Source: Paenibacillus sp. UNC499MF | GTDB lineage: Bacteria > Bacillota > Bacilli > Paenibacillales > NBRC-103111 | Direction of reading: 5' to 3' | Assembly: GCF_900107975.1 (NCBI RefSeq) | Contig: NZ_FNVF01000021.1 | Coordinates: forward strand, 1-61,974 | Length of the DNA: 61,974 nucleotides | Shown: in pieces, positions 38,437 to 47,250 of the stretch | Position numbering within the stretch: position 1 is the stretch's first letter | Layout of the letters: every line of letters starts with the position of its first letter | Program-made: the position numbers and the translations under genes | Notes under the pieces: model-generated | The model's input: the letters and a program-made list of their open reading frames with translations, nothing else | Database searches by the model: none | What the model was told of the DNA's origin: nothing

Positions 38437-38862
38437 TTGGTACGTATTCTCGATAAAGCTGCCGTTCAGCCGCGCCGCAAATTCAACTTAGCAAACTCAT
38501 TTACTATCCGACGTTCACCAGCAAGATCTCGTCTTGCAACAATCAAAATTCTAATTCCAAGGAATTCTCAGCCTAATCGGGTAGATTTGGTAGCAACCGT
38601 CGGTGTTCGAGGCGTCACTGGCATTGCCCAAATATTATTTAGAATCTTCCGCGACGGGAAAGAAATTTTCAACACACAGCAAGGTATCGAATCTGCTGGT
38701 TCTGAGCAAAATTATATAGTTACGTTCCAGGCGGAAGATAGAAATGTAAGAACGGGTACCCATGTTTATACAGTCACAGCAGAAAACCTTACTCCAAATA
38801 CAAGAGCAGATGTTGTCGGGCCTATATCGTTCAGTGGGCTTGCCGTTAAAACGAGAACATAA
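38437..38862 (+). CDS. Exosporium or spore-surface-like protein
   Basis: A 141-residue protein started at TTG with AAAGGAG eight bases upstream. The beta-rich core around VDLVATVGVRG, LFRIFRDGKEIF and YTVTAENL resembles small exosporium proteins of Bacillus and Paenibacillus, proteins of the spore's outer surface. That family link is from memory of sequence type and is moderate. No signal peptide. It stands between two terminators, so it is probably its own transcript, likely sporulation-controlled. Confidence 0.62.
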   Translation: MVRILDKAAVQPRRKFNLANSFTIRRSPARSRLATIKILIPRNSQPNRVDLVATVGVRGVTGIAQILFRIFRDGKEIFNTQQGIESAGSEQNYIVTFQAEDRNVRTGTHVYTVTAENLTPNTRADVVGPISFSGLAVKTRT

Positions 38863-38941
38863 AACCCATTTGCATTTTTCAGCACCTGTATAGAGAGACC
38901 TGCAAAGGTCTCGATTTGAGGAATGGTGTAGATGAAAAAGT

Positions 38942-38980
38942 AAAAGCAGCTCATTCCTCATCAGAGGATGGGCTGCTTTG
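38942..38980 (+). terminator. Terminator of the exosporium-like gene
   Basis: AAAAGCAGC-CAT-CCTC pairs with GAGG-atG-GCTGCTTT, with a short T-rich tail. Confidence 0.65.
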
Positions 38981-39035
38981 CTCTAGTACGGAAGAGACGG
39001 CAACTTAATTTCCGTAGATCTGCAGCTGCTTTCTT

Positions 39036-39088
39036 CGACCTCTGGTTTGCAAACTGTTGAACGGAAAGCCCGAAAAGGGCTGTAACAG
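39036..39088 (+). repeat. Direct repeat, left copy (53 bases)
   Basis: The sequence CGACCTCTGGTTTGC at its start and TAACAG at its end has a second copy at 39757-39809 with the same length and roughly 77% identity. The pair brackets the GrpB gene. Confidence 0.6.
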
Positions 39089-39162
39089 GAAGCAACGATG
39101 TTTAGCCTTCTCGCAAAAGGGATTTGAGGGGTTGTGGCATAAAATAGTGGCGACAAACTTCC

Positions 39163-39690
39163 TTAATTGTTGGGTCTGTTTGAGGCCCACTCGGTGGCTC
39201 TTGCCATTAATTCGTTAACAAATGACTCCTTGCCTTCTTGATACTTATATGTGTTGTCCGGGAACTTTTCAGCCAGGCTTATTTTCAATTCACCGTATTT
39301 TTTGGCTACTTCAGGATGGGAGAGTAGGTATCCTTTGAAATCCAAATGCTTTTTAATGTTTATATTGTCGGCAGCGTAAGTATGTACGTGATGGGTTCTA
39401 TTAATGCCGCCCTTTGTAAAATATCTTCTGCCTTCGATCCCTTGCTCCCCCCGGGGAGCATACCCCAGTTTGGCCATTCCATTATTGTTTGAGTCAACTA
39501 TATTAATATCCCTTACAACAACCAATAGGTCTATAATCGGTTTTGCGTAACCAATATGAGGAACTGATGTGCTTCCAATATGATAGGTATCGAGAATATT
39601 ATCGCCGAAAATCCGCCTTATTGCCTTTGCTTCTACAGAATACATATCGTCCCATTCTTCAGTCCAAGCAGATATTATCGTTTTTCGCAT
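39163..39690 (-). CDS. GrpB family protein (UPF0157)
   Basis: A 175-residue GrpB-type protein with a nucleotidyltransferase-like fold. Clear family motifs are YHIGSTSVPHIGYAKPIID near residue 36-54 and the later HHVHTY. The function of this family is unsettled. AAAGGAGG precedes the ATG. The gene is more AT-rich than its neighbours and is flanked by a direct repeat pair, so it may be acquired. Confidence 0.88.
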   Translation of the reverse strand: MRKTIISAWTEEWDDMYSVEAKAIRRIFGDNILDTYHIGSTSVPHIGYAKPIIDLLVVVRDINIVDSNNNGMAKLGYAPRGEQGIEGRRYFTKGGINRTHHVHTYAADNINIKKHLDFKGYLLSHPEVAKKYGELKISLAEKFPDNTYKYQEGKESFVNELMARATEWASNRPNN

Positions 39691-39756
39691 AAATCCTCCT
39701 TTGGATTTGAGTTCTCATTCAGCATGAAACTTGCTTGTTTGTCATGTAATTGCTCT

Positions 39757-39809
39757 CAACCTCTGTTTTGCAAGCCGCTGAACGCTAAACGCAAAAAAGG
39801 CCGCAACAG
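39757..39809 (+). repeat. Direct repeat, right copy (53 bases)
   Basis: The right partner of the 39036-39088 repeat, starting CAACCTCTGTTTTGC and ending GCAACAG; same orientation and length. Confidence 0.6.
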
Positions 39810-39869
39810 CCCGCCCCTCGGCAGCCTGTCACAGCCTCTCAACCCGCAGCCGCGGATAATCTCCGCGGC

Positions 39870-40709
39870 CTATTCCTCATCCCCGACCGCCACCGGGTTA
39901 TCCGCATAGCTGACCCAGTCGCTCCAGCTTCCCGCGTACAGCTTCACGCCCGGGATGCCGGCTTCCTCCAGCGCGAGCACGTTCGGGCAGGCGGTGACGC
40001 CGGAGCCGCAGTACACGATCAGCTCTTCCGCGTTCTCCAGCCCGCGGAATCTCTCCTGCTGCTCCTCGGCGCTCCGCCAGGAGCCTTCCGCGTCGAGCGC
40101 GTCCTTCCAGAAGCGGTTCCGCGCGCCCGGGATGTGTCCCGCCACCGGATCGATCGCTTCCTGCTCGCCGCGGTAGCGGGCTCCCTCGCGCGAATCGATC
40201 AGGACGGTGTCCTTCGCGCCCAGCTTCGCTTTCACCTCGTCCATGCTCGCCAGCATGTGCCGCTGAACCTTTGGCGAGAAGGTCGCCGGGCTTGCTTGCG
40301 GAGCCTCGGCCGTTACGGGGTACCCGGCCGCCTTCCACTGCGAATAGCCGCGGTCAAGCACGTAAACACGCTCATGACCGAGAAAGCGCAGCATCCACCA
40401 CAGCCTCGAGGCCATCGCTCCGCCCTGGTCGTCATAAGCGACGACCGTCTTGGAGGCGTCGACTCCGATAGCGCTAGCGCGCATGGAGAAAGCGCCGAGG
40501 TCCGGCAGAGGATGGCGGCCGCCGTGCTCCCGCTTCTCGCCGGACATGTCTTCCTCCAGATCCACGTAGAAAGCACCGGGGATATGGTCGATGCTGTAGT
40601 CCTGGCGGCCGCTCCACGGCTCACCCAGCGCAAAACGGCAGTCCGCGATCAGAAGATCGGGGTCCTGCAGATGTTCGTTAAGCCATTCCAAACTGACAAT
40701 ATTCCGCAT
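39870..40709 (-). CDS. Sulfurtransferase (rhodanese/3-mercaptopyruvate type)
   Basis: A tandem rhodanese protein of about 279 residues. The N-terminal domain is inactive by pattern; the C-terminal one has the catalytic loop IVYCGSGVTA with the active cysteine. I start at the ATG of MRNIVSLEWL (40709), after GGGGAGG. It moves sulfur from thiosulfate or mercaptopyruvate to an acceptor such as cyanide or a thiol. It appears to be a single gene. Confidence 0.88.
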   Translation of the reverse strand: MRNIVSLEWLNEHLQDPDLLIADCRFALGEPWSGRQDYSIDHIPGAFYVDLEEDMSGEKREHGGRHPLPDLGAFSMRASAIGVDASKTVVAYDDQGGAMASRLWWMLRFLGHERVYVLDRGYSQWKAAGYPVTAEAPQASPATFSPKVQRHMLASMDEVKAKLGAKDTVLIDSREGARYRGEQEAIDPVAGHIPGARNRFWKDALDAEGSWRSAEEQQERFRGLENAEELIVYCGSGVTACPNVLALEEAGIPGVKLYAGSWSDWVSYADNPVAVGDEE

Positions 40710-40835
40710 TCGAATCAATGTCCTCCCCGCCCTGGCAGGCTGCATAATGAGTTTAAAACCGCAAGGCGGAGCGGGAAGAAACGGCCCTTCTCCGGCGAAT
40801 CGCGGCCGTCCCGGATATGAAACCGGCCGGGCCGC

Positions 40836-41306
40836 CTAGTCTCCTACACCGATGACGGGCTTGATGGAGTAAGGGTACCATTCTTCGCGTTCTCCGCCCA
40901 TTTTCTCATAAAACTTCTGGGCATTCTCATTGGCCTTGGACGTTTCCCAAAGCATGGCCACATAGCCATTATAAGCGGCATACTGGTTGCATGCACGGAA
41001 CAATTTGGTACCGACGCCTTGAATCCGGCATTTTTCCGTTACGAACAGGTCATTCATAATGACGACTTTGCCCGTGCGGAGCGTACTATATGTAAAATAT
41101 AAGGTTGCGAAGCCGACTAACTCCCCTTCATATACGGCGACGAATTGCGTACCTGCTTTCTTTTCCATCAAGACATCCAACAGGTTCTCCAGCTTCTCCT
41201 CTTCCGGGCGCGGATATTGATAAAAATCGTAAATATAGGTGTTCATCAACCCGCGGAGAGCATCACGGTCGTTCAGCTCCGCCTCGCGTATTTCCACACG
41301 GCTCAT
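40836..41306 (-). CDS. GNAT acetyltransferase
   Basis: A 156-residue GNAT starting MSRVEIREAELNDRDALRGL. The acetyl-CoA loop appears as RIQGVGTKLF (near residue 96), followed by ANENAQKFYEKMGG. Substrate unknown. GAGGAGG precedes the ATG at 41306. Confidence 0.85.
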   Translation of the reverse strand: MSRVEIREAELNDRDALRGLMNTYIYDFYQYPRPEEEKLENLLDVLMEKKAGTQFVAVYEGELVGFATLYFTYSTLRTGKVVIMNDLFVTEKCRIQGVGTKLFRACNQYAAYNGYVAMLWETSKANENAQKFYEKMGGEREEWYPYSIKPVIGVGD

Positions 41307-41394
41307 ACACAACCTCCTCTTCTAATCCTTAGTATTCCTTAATTTCCCATTCCTGTCACTTGATTTTTATCGACAAAAAATGTGGGATTTCTTT

Positions 41395-41423
41395 TTGCCC
41401 TTATAGACAAGGTATTTTATAAT
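41395..41423 (+). promoter_or_regulatory. Sigma-A promoter upstream of the second marR gene
   Basis: TTGCCC, a 17-base spacer and a perfect TATAAT. The transcript would have a leader of about 120 bases. Confidence 0.68.
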
Positions 41424-41497
41424 AGAGATAATAAACGGGGGTAAGTATAAGTTTACCATATGAAACCCTATAAGAAAAATATCTATAGCGGTATATG

Positions 41498-41511
41498 ATT
41501 TAGATCTAAAT
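41498..41511 (+). promoter_or_regulatory. Palindromic operator candidate in the marR leader
   Basis: ATTTAGATCTAAAT is a perfect 14-base palindrome 40 bases before the marR start codon; this is a typical place for MarR self-regulation. Confidence 0.5.
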
Positions 41512-41550
41512 ATTTATTTAGAATCTTATGCCCGGTAAAGGAGATGGATC

Positions 41551-41994
41551 ATGCCCGAACAGGGTTATCTTGAGATGGAACAGTCCTTCAGACAGCTCTT
41601 GAGGAAAATGTCCAATGAATGGACGAAGTACGTCGATCGCTCTTTTTCCAAATCGCAGTTTCTTATTCTGGAAAAGCTGGTCAAGGAAGGACCCCAGAAA
41701 GTATCCAGCCTGGCGGAAGCGCTGTTTATTACGGCGGGAGCTATTACGGGAATGTCGGACAAACTGATTGCCGGGGGTTATGCGGAACGGATACGGACGG
41801 AAGAAGACCGTCGCGTCGTGTTCCTGGATGTTACAGACAAGGGCCGCGAGATGGTAAAAGTAATGAGTGAGTATCGGCTCAGCATTATCAAACGCATGAT
41901 GCAGGGCTTAACCGACGATGACATGACCAATATGTCGCGGATTTTCGCTCACATGATCGACAACCTCGATAGAGGAGAAGGAACGGCAGACTAA
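41551..41994 (+). CDS. MarR-family transcriptional regulator
   Basis: A 147-residue regulator with the MarR winged helix-turn-helix (QFLILEKLVKEGPQKVSSLAE, then GAITGMSDKLI and the wing RTEEDRRVVFLDVTDKG). AAAGGAG precedes the ATG. It has no clear partner gene; a GNAT gene follows after a terminator. Confidence 0.88.
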   Translation: MPEQGYLEMEQSFRQLLRKMSNEWTKYVDRSFSKSQFLILEKLVKEGPQKVSSLAEALFITAGAITGMSDKLIAGGYAERIRTEEDRRVVFLDVTDKGREMVKVMSEYRLSIIKRMMQGLTDDDMTNMSRIFAHMIDNLDRGEGTAD

Positions 41995-42054
41995 CTTGCC
42001 AATCTCTGCCCCTCCTAAGCGAGCGGTTCCACATCCGAATATTTTACACAAAAT

Positions 42055-42108
42055 AACGGCCTATTCCTTCATGACAATTACCGGGGATAAGGGGCCGTTT
42101 TTACTTTT
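42055..42108 (+). terminator. Terminator of the second marR gene
   Basis: AACGGCC pairs with GGCCGTT across a 31-base loop, followed by TTTACTTTT. The long loop makes it a weaker call. Confidence 0.5.
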
Positions 42109-42259
42109 ATGCGGGAATTATCATGGAATTCTCCTTCTCCCGCAGCATTCCTTTCCGAAACTGTTTCCAGTCTGTTCAAGGGGAAATTCAAGCCTGTTCT
42201 AATACAGAGTTCTGTTCTATAATAGACTCGATCCTATTTTAACCAAAGGCGGACAAAAC

Positions 42260-42751
42260 ATGACTCATGCAGCTTCATGGCGCGTGCGCCCTTTTACCGA
42301 AAGCGACGGAAAAGCCGTCTGCACCTGGTCTTATCCCGCCCCTTACAACGTGTACAATTGGCCTTCCTGGGATGAACTTTCAGCGAGAGCGGAAGAATTC
42401 GCCGATCCCGATATCCGTGAAAGACAGTACGGGGCGGTTGTCGATGAACGGGACGAGCTGTGCGGATTTGTGCAATTTTTCCCACTGACGGGCGTGACCC
42501 GCCTCGGACTCGGAATCCGTCCGGATCTGTGCGGGCAGGGGCTCGGGCCTTCCTACGTGGAACACCTGGTAGCCGAAGCGCACAAACGGTATCCCGGCAA
42601 CGAAATTGACCTGGAAGTACTCGTGCGCAACGAGCGTGCCATAAAAGCTTACATCCGCGCGGGTTTTGCCATCACGGATACGTACGAGCGGATGACGCCG
42701 ACCGGCATGGCAATGATGCACTGTATGGTTTACGGAGCGGAGCCGGCATAA
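42260..42751 (+). CDS. GNAT acetyltransferase
   Basis: A 163-residue GNAT. N-terminal MTHAASWRVRPFTESDGKA and the acetyl-CoA loop with RPDLCGQGLGPSYVEHLV near residues 90-107 are clear, followed by VRNERAIKAYIRAGF. The substrate is unknown. AAAGGCGG precedes the ATG. Confidence 0.86.
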   Translation: MTHAASWRVRPFTESDGKAVCTWSYPAPYNVYNWPSWDELSARAEEFADPDIRERQYGAVVDERDELCGFVQFFPLTGVTRLGLGIRPDLCGQGLGPSYVEHLVAEAHKRYPGNEIDLEVLVRNERAIKAYIRAGFAITDTYERMTPTGMAMMHCMVYGAEPA

Positions 42752-42921
42752 GCTTGCTTATTCAATTGCGGGTTCAGATAATCTCCCAGGCGGGCTTTTT
42801 TTCAACGCGGGTCTGCGCGCACCTCATTATGATAGCGTTTACAATTCTGCGTGCAGGCGCCATCGTCGCCTGCCGGATTAAAAACCGTACATTCGGAAAA
42901 CGATCTGTAACCGCTCACCGG

Positions 42922-42957
42922 CAAGGGAGGAGGACAAAGCCTCTTCCCTTGTTTGCG
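42922..42957 (+). terminator. Terminator candidate downstream of the GNAT gene
   Basis: CAAGGGAGGAGG pairs with CCTCTTCCCTTG with one mismatch, followed by TTTGCGTT. Confidence 0.5.
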
Positions 42958-42996
42958 TTCTAACGGGGGCCGGTTTCCGAAAGTCCGCAAGCCGAA

Positions 42997-44382
42997 CTAA
43001 ACGCCCCTCTTCAGCCGGGAATCCGGAACCCAGGCGTCTTTCTCGTACCCTCGCACTTCCCAGTACCCGATATGCTCGTCACGGATCAGCTCGATGCTTT
43101 GAAGCCACTTGACCGATTTGTAAGCGTACATACTCGGGACGATCAGACGGACAGGGCCTCCCAGCCGCTGCGGGATGGGCTTGCCGTCCATAAGCAGCGC
43201 GACGAGGACTTCATCCATGGAAGCCTGTTCCAGACTGAGGCAGTCCGTATACACGCCGTCACCGGAGATGAACTTCACAAATCCGGCGCCGGGCTGCACC
43301 CCTGCCCGGCGGAGCAGCTCGGACAGCCGGATGCCCTCCCAGGTCACGCTATTCACCGACCAGCCGGTCACGCAGTGAAAGTCGCTGACCTGGACGAGGC
43401 GCTCCACCTGCTGCAGCTCCTCCCAGGTGAACCGGAGCGGCTTGTCGACCATCCCCGACACACTGAACGCCCAGTTGTCGGAAGAGAACGCGGGGATTTC
43501 CGTTACCGTGTAGATCCGGAAATCTCCTTTTGCCCCGCCGCCGATGGGAGGCGACGAGTCCGCCAAAGGCACGGGGGCGGGAAGCATGCGGTTCGCATCG
43601 GCGCGCACCGCCTCTTCCAGCCCTCTCCCGCCGAAGAGATTGCCGCGCGCCCATCGGACGAACGACGGGCCGATCACGGCCGCGAGCACCGCCGCCGCGC
43701 CCAGCTTCAGGAAGGTGCCGCGTGTCATGCGCCTTCCCAGCGAGTCGCTCCAGGCGCTCGGCTGTGCCGCCGCTCCGCCCGCATCGCGCGTCTCGTCGCG
43801 GAAAACGGCGCCCGTATCCGCGCGGAGAATAGGCTGCGGCGCATCCGCCTGCTGTCGTGCGGCTCCGGCTGCCTCCGCAGGAAGCCTCGACGCGGAAGCG
43901 GATGCGTCCCGCTCCGCGCTGCGCTTCTTCACCCAGCGGCTGCGGGTGACGGAGTGGTAGAGCAAATACGGCACGCCCACCCACGTAAAAGCATCGTGGA
44001 CGAACAGGGCCGTATTGCTCCACACCGGCGGCAGGCTGCGGAACTGCCACAGGATGACGCCGCTGACGATCCAGCCGGCCGTAAACACAAGCACGCCGGC
44101 GAGATTGCCCTGCTGCCCGGCTTTTCTGCGCTTGCGCAGCTGCCCCAGATGCTTCGGCAGCAACGGCGCGTACAGCGCCAGCAGCAGGATGGAGAAGACG
44201 CCGAGCCAGATGTGCCCCTGCTTCAGCACTACACGCAGAGCCCCGAGGTCGCCGCGGATCCAGCCGATGCTGAGCACGATGCCGGTCAGGGCCAGTGCAA
44301 GCGTGACCCAGGCATTCCAGGCGTGCAGCCGGTTCAGCTTTTTGCCGAAACCGACCGACAGCCAGTTGTTTTTACGTTCCAT
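42997..44382 (-). CDS. Heme-b membrane domain fused to a molybdopterin oxidoreductase (sulfite-oxidase type)
   Basis: About 461 residues from the ATG at 44382, which follows GGAGG. Residues 1-150 form four membrane helices with His20, His57, His129 and His143, positioned like the axial ligands of a di-heme cytochrome b561-type domain. A variable Ala/Arg-rich linker follows. Residues about 215-461 are a sulfite oxidase-type Mo-cofactor domain with the molybdenum-ligand Cys in FHCVTGWSV and GGPVRLIVPSMYAYKSVKW near the end. Between them, TRGTFLK resembles a Tat motif that has lost its second Arg. Electrons would pass between heme and Mo centre within one chain; the substrate is unknown. Confidence 0.85.
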   Translation of the reverse strand: MERKNNWLSVGFGKKLNRLHAWNAWVTLALALTGIVLSIGWIRGDLGALRVVLKQGHIWLGVFSILLLALYAPLLPKHLGQLRKRRKAGQQGNLAGVLVFTAGWIVSGVILWQFRSLPPVWSNTALFVHDAFTWVGVPYLLYHSVTRSRWVKKRSAERDASASASRLPAEAAGAARQQADAPQPILRADTGAVFRDETRDAGGAAAQPSAWSDSLGRRMTRGTFLKLGAAAVLAAVIGPSFVRWARGNLFGGRGLEEAVRADANRMLPAPVPLADSSPPIGGGAKGDFRIYTVTEIPAFSSDNWAFSVSGMVDKPLRFTWEELQQVERLVQVSDFHCVTGWSVNSVTWEGIRLSELLRRAGVQPGAGFVKFISGDGVYTDCLSLEQASMDEVLVALLMDGKPIPQRLGGPVRLIVPSMYAYKSVKWLQSIELIRDEHIGYWEVRGYEKDAWVPDSRLKRGV

Positions 44383-44477
44383 ACCGGCCTGCTCCTCCCG
44401 CTTTATCGTTAACGCGATTAATCTTTTCTTCTGTGAATGGTTTTCTTCTATTTTAACAAACGGCCGTGCCTTCCCAC

Positions 44478-44502
44478 AAAAAGAGACCGCAAGACAGCGG
44501 TC
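44478..44502 (-). terminator. Terminator between pterin dehydratase and oxidoreductase genes
   Basis: GACCGC and GCGGTC form a stem with TCTTTTTG after it on the minus strand. Transcription from the dehydratase gene may stop here before the oxidoreductase gene. Confidence 0.68.
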
Positions 44503-44532
44503 CACTATCTATTATCCGGTCGGAGCCGGAGG

Positions 44533-44832
44533 CTAAGCTACAGGAAGCACATCATCGTATTTTACCGCCGAAGTAAAATCAAGGTCTGTGAGACCGCCCG
44601 CATCATGCGTGCTGAGCTGCATCGTGACTCGTCTGTCGTCCACTTTGATAAAGGGATGATGTTTTAGAGACTCTGCCACATCGGCCACACGGCGGACAAA
44701 ATCAATGGCCGTTTTGAAATCACGGCATTCATAGGTTTTCTCGATGGTGCGTTCGTCCCGCAAATTCCAGCCGTTCAAACCGGCCAGCTTTACAGCCACC
44801 TGATCGTACGAAAGCTTGTTTGCATCAGCCAT
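44533..44832 (-). CDS. 4a-hydroxytetrahydrobiopterin dehydratase (PCD/DCoH)
   Basis: A 99-residue pterin-4a-carbinolamine dehydratase family protein, with the family signature LKHHP near residue 58 and the conserved LSTHDAGGLTDLDF. PCD recycles oxidised pterins; bacteria without aromatic amino-acid hydroxylases may use it in pterin or molybdenum-cofactor metabolism. A molybdopterin enzyme gene is the next gene downstream. AAAAGGAGG precedes the ATG. Confidence 0.92.
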   Translation of the reverse strand: MADANKLSYDQVAVKLAGLNGWNLRDERTIEKTYECRDFKTAIDFVRRVADVAESLKHHPFIKVDDRRVTMQLSTHDAGGLTDLDFTSAVKYDDVLPVA

Positions 44833-44852
44833 TGGGTTCCCTCCTTTTCCCT

Positions 44853-47195
44853 CTATGCAGAAATACCCTCCAGGAAAGGGATTCGAATCTCGATTTGTAC
44901 ACCTTTTCCACGTCCGGTATCCATATGAAACTCCCCGTTCATCAGCAGTACCCTCCCCTGCATCTGATCCAGCCCGATGCCCGCTCCCGAAATAATCCGG
45001 TTTTTGCGGTTCGTCTCTTTTAACTGGGGATCGAACCCTACGCCGTCGTCCTCGTAAAACAAACTGATGATGCTGTTCTCCTCCACCAGCCGGATCGTGA
45101 CATGCTCGGCATGCGAGTGCTTCTTCGCATTATTGAGAAGCTCCTGGATCACCCGGAACAGGTGCTTCTTCCTTTCGACTTCAAGCAGCTCGATCTGCGC
45201 CGTACAGTCCGCGATAAATCTAACCTGAAATTCGCTGTAGGAACTTTCCACATCGACCAGCTTGCGGATACTGCCGACCAGTCCCGTCTTTTGCAGCACG
45301 TAAGGGTTCAGCTCGAAACAGCTCTGGCGCAAATTTTCGTTAATCAAATCGATATGCGTGAGAATGCCCGACAACTGCCCGTACTCGTCCGTCATCTTGG
45401 GAAAACGCTGAAGAATCGGGTACAGCCTTCTTTTGAGCAGAAAAAGATCCTGCATCGTCGTATCATGCAAATCCATCGCAATGCGGATCCGTTCTTTCTC
45501 CTGGATGTCGTACATCGTTTTGCGGAGCCATACAAACTCCGGCGTCGCCTCCTCGTTCGGGATGTTAGCCATGAGCTCGTACATTTTCAGCGTCAGCTTG
45601 CGGATGAGGTATACGTTCTCCAGGCTTGCGGACAAGTAAGTGACGATCAGATTGATCCAGTGCTGGTCTTCCTGACCGAGATGGGTGTTGGACTTTTTGC
45701 CGGTTACAACCAGAAAACTCCGGTATTCTTCATGCCGGTTAATCTCAAAGGCCGTATACTTATCCCCTTTGTAGACCCCATTTTCCATGGAAGTTTTTAC
45801 GTCTTCCTCATCAATGTCACCCGCCGTAATCACTTGGATGCCGTCCTTTTCAACAAACACGATGGCGCCACCGTGGATTTCAAGCGTATTGACGATATCA
45901 TTGAGGATGATTTCCTTAAGGGCGTTAAAGTTAGTAACCGATCCGAGAGCTCGGGAAATTTTTTTAAGAGACTGTTGTAAAAAATATTTGCGCGGGAACA
46001 TGAATTTCTCGAATTTTGTAGTGAAGTATTCCATGGAGTAAGCGAAAACGGAGAAGATAACTAAAACCACTATAAAGGTATAAGAAATTTCCAACCAAGT
46101 TATATTTTGACGATATAATATTGAAACTAGGAATACGGTTATCCCAGTTGGAATAAGAGATATTAATATCGTAAATAGTATACGTCTAAGATATAAGTCA
46201 ATATCATACAATTTTTTCGACAAGATTAAATAGGCAAACGAGCAAGGGAAGAGCAATACAAACCAGCTAGTATAAAAGGAATGAACAAATTCTCTTTGTA
46301 TAAAAAGCATTGGCAAGAAAGACAAAATAGAAAAAGGCGCAAAACTTACAATAAGTGAATACCAAATAATCCTTATAAGTGATTTTAAACTACGGTTTTC
46401 TTTAACATGATTATTAACTTTTGCTAAAAACCAAAAACTTGATATTAAACTTAGCAGGAAAAAAGGAATAATGGTGTAATTATCATATTCATAAACATAA
46501 TAAGCAATTGGATCTACAAAAAAGTTTAATCTACTTATGGTTCCAAGTCCTATTACCACGTACCAGATCTTTAAAATCTTTTTAGGAAAATCAACAATGT
46601 TTCTCTCCTTAAAAAAAACGATAAGGAAGTGTAAAAAGACAGTTGGAACTAATACTATAAACGTTCCAATCAAATTCTTACCCCAAATGTCCCCCCTGTT
46701 AGATGCTCCAAGCGACATAAATGTAATCGCAATTGTTAAAAAAACAAAAGCTAGGTAATAGGCTGATTCCAGACGCCGATCACGCCCTCTAAGAAAAACA
46801 AATGAAGCAATGAGTAGGCTGATGAGTTCAATTATCAATGAACTAATGTCATGTCGCTGCAAATTAGAATAATTAATTGAAAATACCGCATAGTGTGGAA
46901 CTCCTTCTCGCAAAAAACCTATCTCTTCAGCTTGTTCTATCTGATGCCACAACACAAATTGCTTATGCTCTTCAATATCTTTACCGTTTATAGTTTTAAT
47001 TACGTCGCCGACTTTTAAACCAAGCTCATCAGCACGTCCTAACTGCTCTATTTGTTGAATAGTCCATCCTTCTTTAGCAGCAACCAGATGAGCACCCAAG
47101 TAAGGATAAGAAGTGAGTTTAAAAAAATGAATCTGGAGGATACAAAAAAGTAGGATAGGTACAAATACCAAAATTTTTCTTATGATATTAAACAC
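44853..47195 (-). CDS. ComP-like sensor histidine kinase with PDZ-like domain
   Basis: A 780-residue membrane kinase of the ComP class. One helix (about 8-26) is followed by a PDZ-like extracytoplasmic domain (about 35-100, GLKVGDVIKTINGKDI), then some eight to ten membrane helices to about 395, a GAF-like linker, HisKA_3 with His577 (AMDLHDTTMQD) and an ATPase domain (LLNNAKKHSHA, DDGVGFD, GAGIGLDQM). The likely GTG start overlaps AGGA, so the start is uncertain. The membrane half (from about 46,020) is AT-rich; the kinase half is not. Divergent to a short peptide gene; no response regulator is adjacent. Confidence 0.88.
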   Translation of the reverse strand: MFNIIRKILVFVPILLFCILQIHFFKLTSYPYLGAHLVAAKEGWTIQQIEQLGRADELGLKVGDVIKTINGKDIEEHKQFVLWHQIEQAEEIGFLREGVPHYAVFSINYSNLQRHDISSLIIELISLLIASFVFLRGRDRRLESAYYLAFVFLTIAITFMSLGASNRGDIWGKNLIGTFIVLVPTVFLHFLIVFFKERNIVDFPKKILKIWYVVIGLGTISRLNFFVDPIAYYVYEYDNYTIIPFFLLSLISSFWFLAKVNNHVKENRSLKSLIRIIWYSLIVSFAPFSILSFLPMLFIQREFVHSFYTSWFVLLFPCSFAYLILSKKLYDIDLYLRRILFTILISLIPTGITVFLVSILYRQNITWLEISYTFIVVLVIFSVFAYSMEYFTTKFEKFMFPRKYFLQQSLKKISRALGSVTNFNALKEIILNDIVNTLEIHGGAIVFVEKDGIQVITAGDIDEEDVKTSMENGVYKGDKYTAFEINRHEEYRSFLVVTGKKSNTHLGQEDQHWINLIVTYLSASLENVYLIRKLTLKMYELMANIPNEEATPEFVWLRKTMYDIQEKERIRIAMDLHDTTMQDLFLLKRRLYPILQRFPKMTDEYGQLSGILTHIDLINENLRQSCFELNPYVLQKTGLVGSIRKLVDVESSYSEFQVRFIADCTAQIELLEVERKKHLFRVIQELLNNAKKHSHAEHVTIRLVEENSIISLFYEDDGVGFDPQLKETNRKNRIISGAGIGLDQMQGRVLLMNGEFHMDTGRGKGVQIEIRIPFLEGISA

Positions 47196-47250
47196 TCCTA
47201 GTTCTTTAATTAGTCTAGAGCATAAAGATATTTTATAAGGAGGCTTACAA

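Larger units (their letters stand above)
38863..39162. other. Gap between the exosporium-like gene and the GrpB gene
   Basis: It contains a terminator hairpin and the first copy of a 53-base direct repeat; no gene is supported. Confidence 0.55.

Noticed and set aside
42754-42963. A 69-codon plus-strand frame after the GNAT gene
   Set aside because: It has no ribosome binding site, contains the terminator hairpin of the GNAT gene and resembles nothing.
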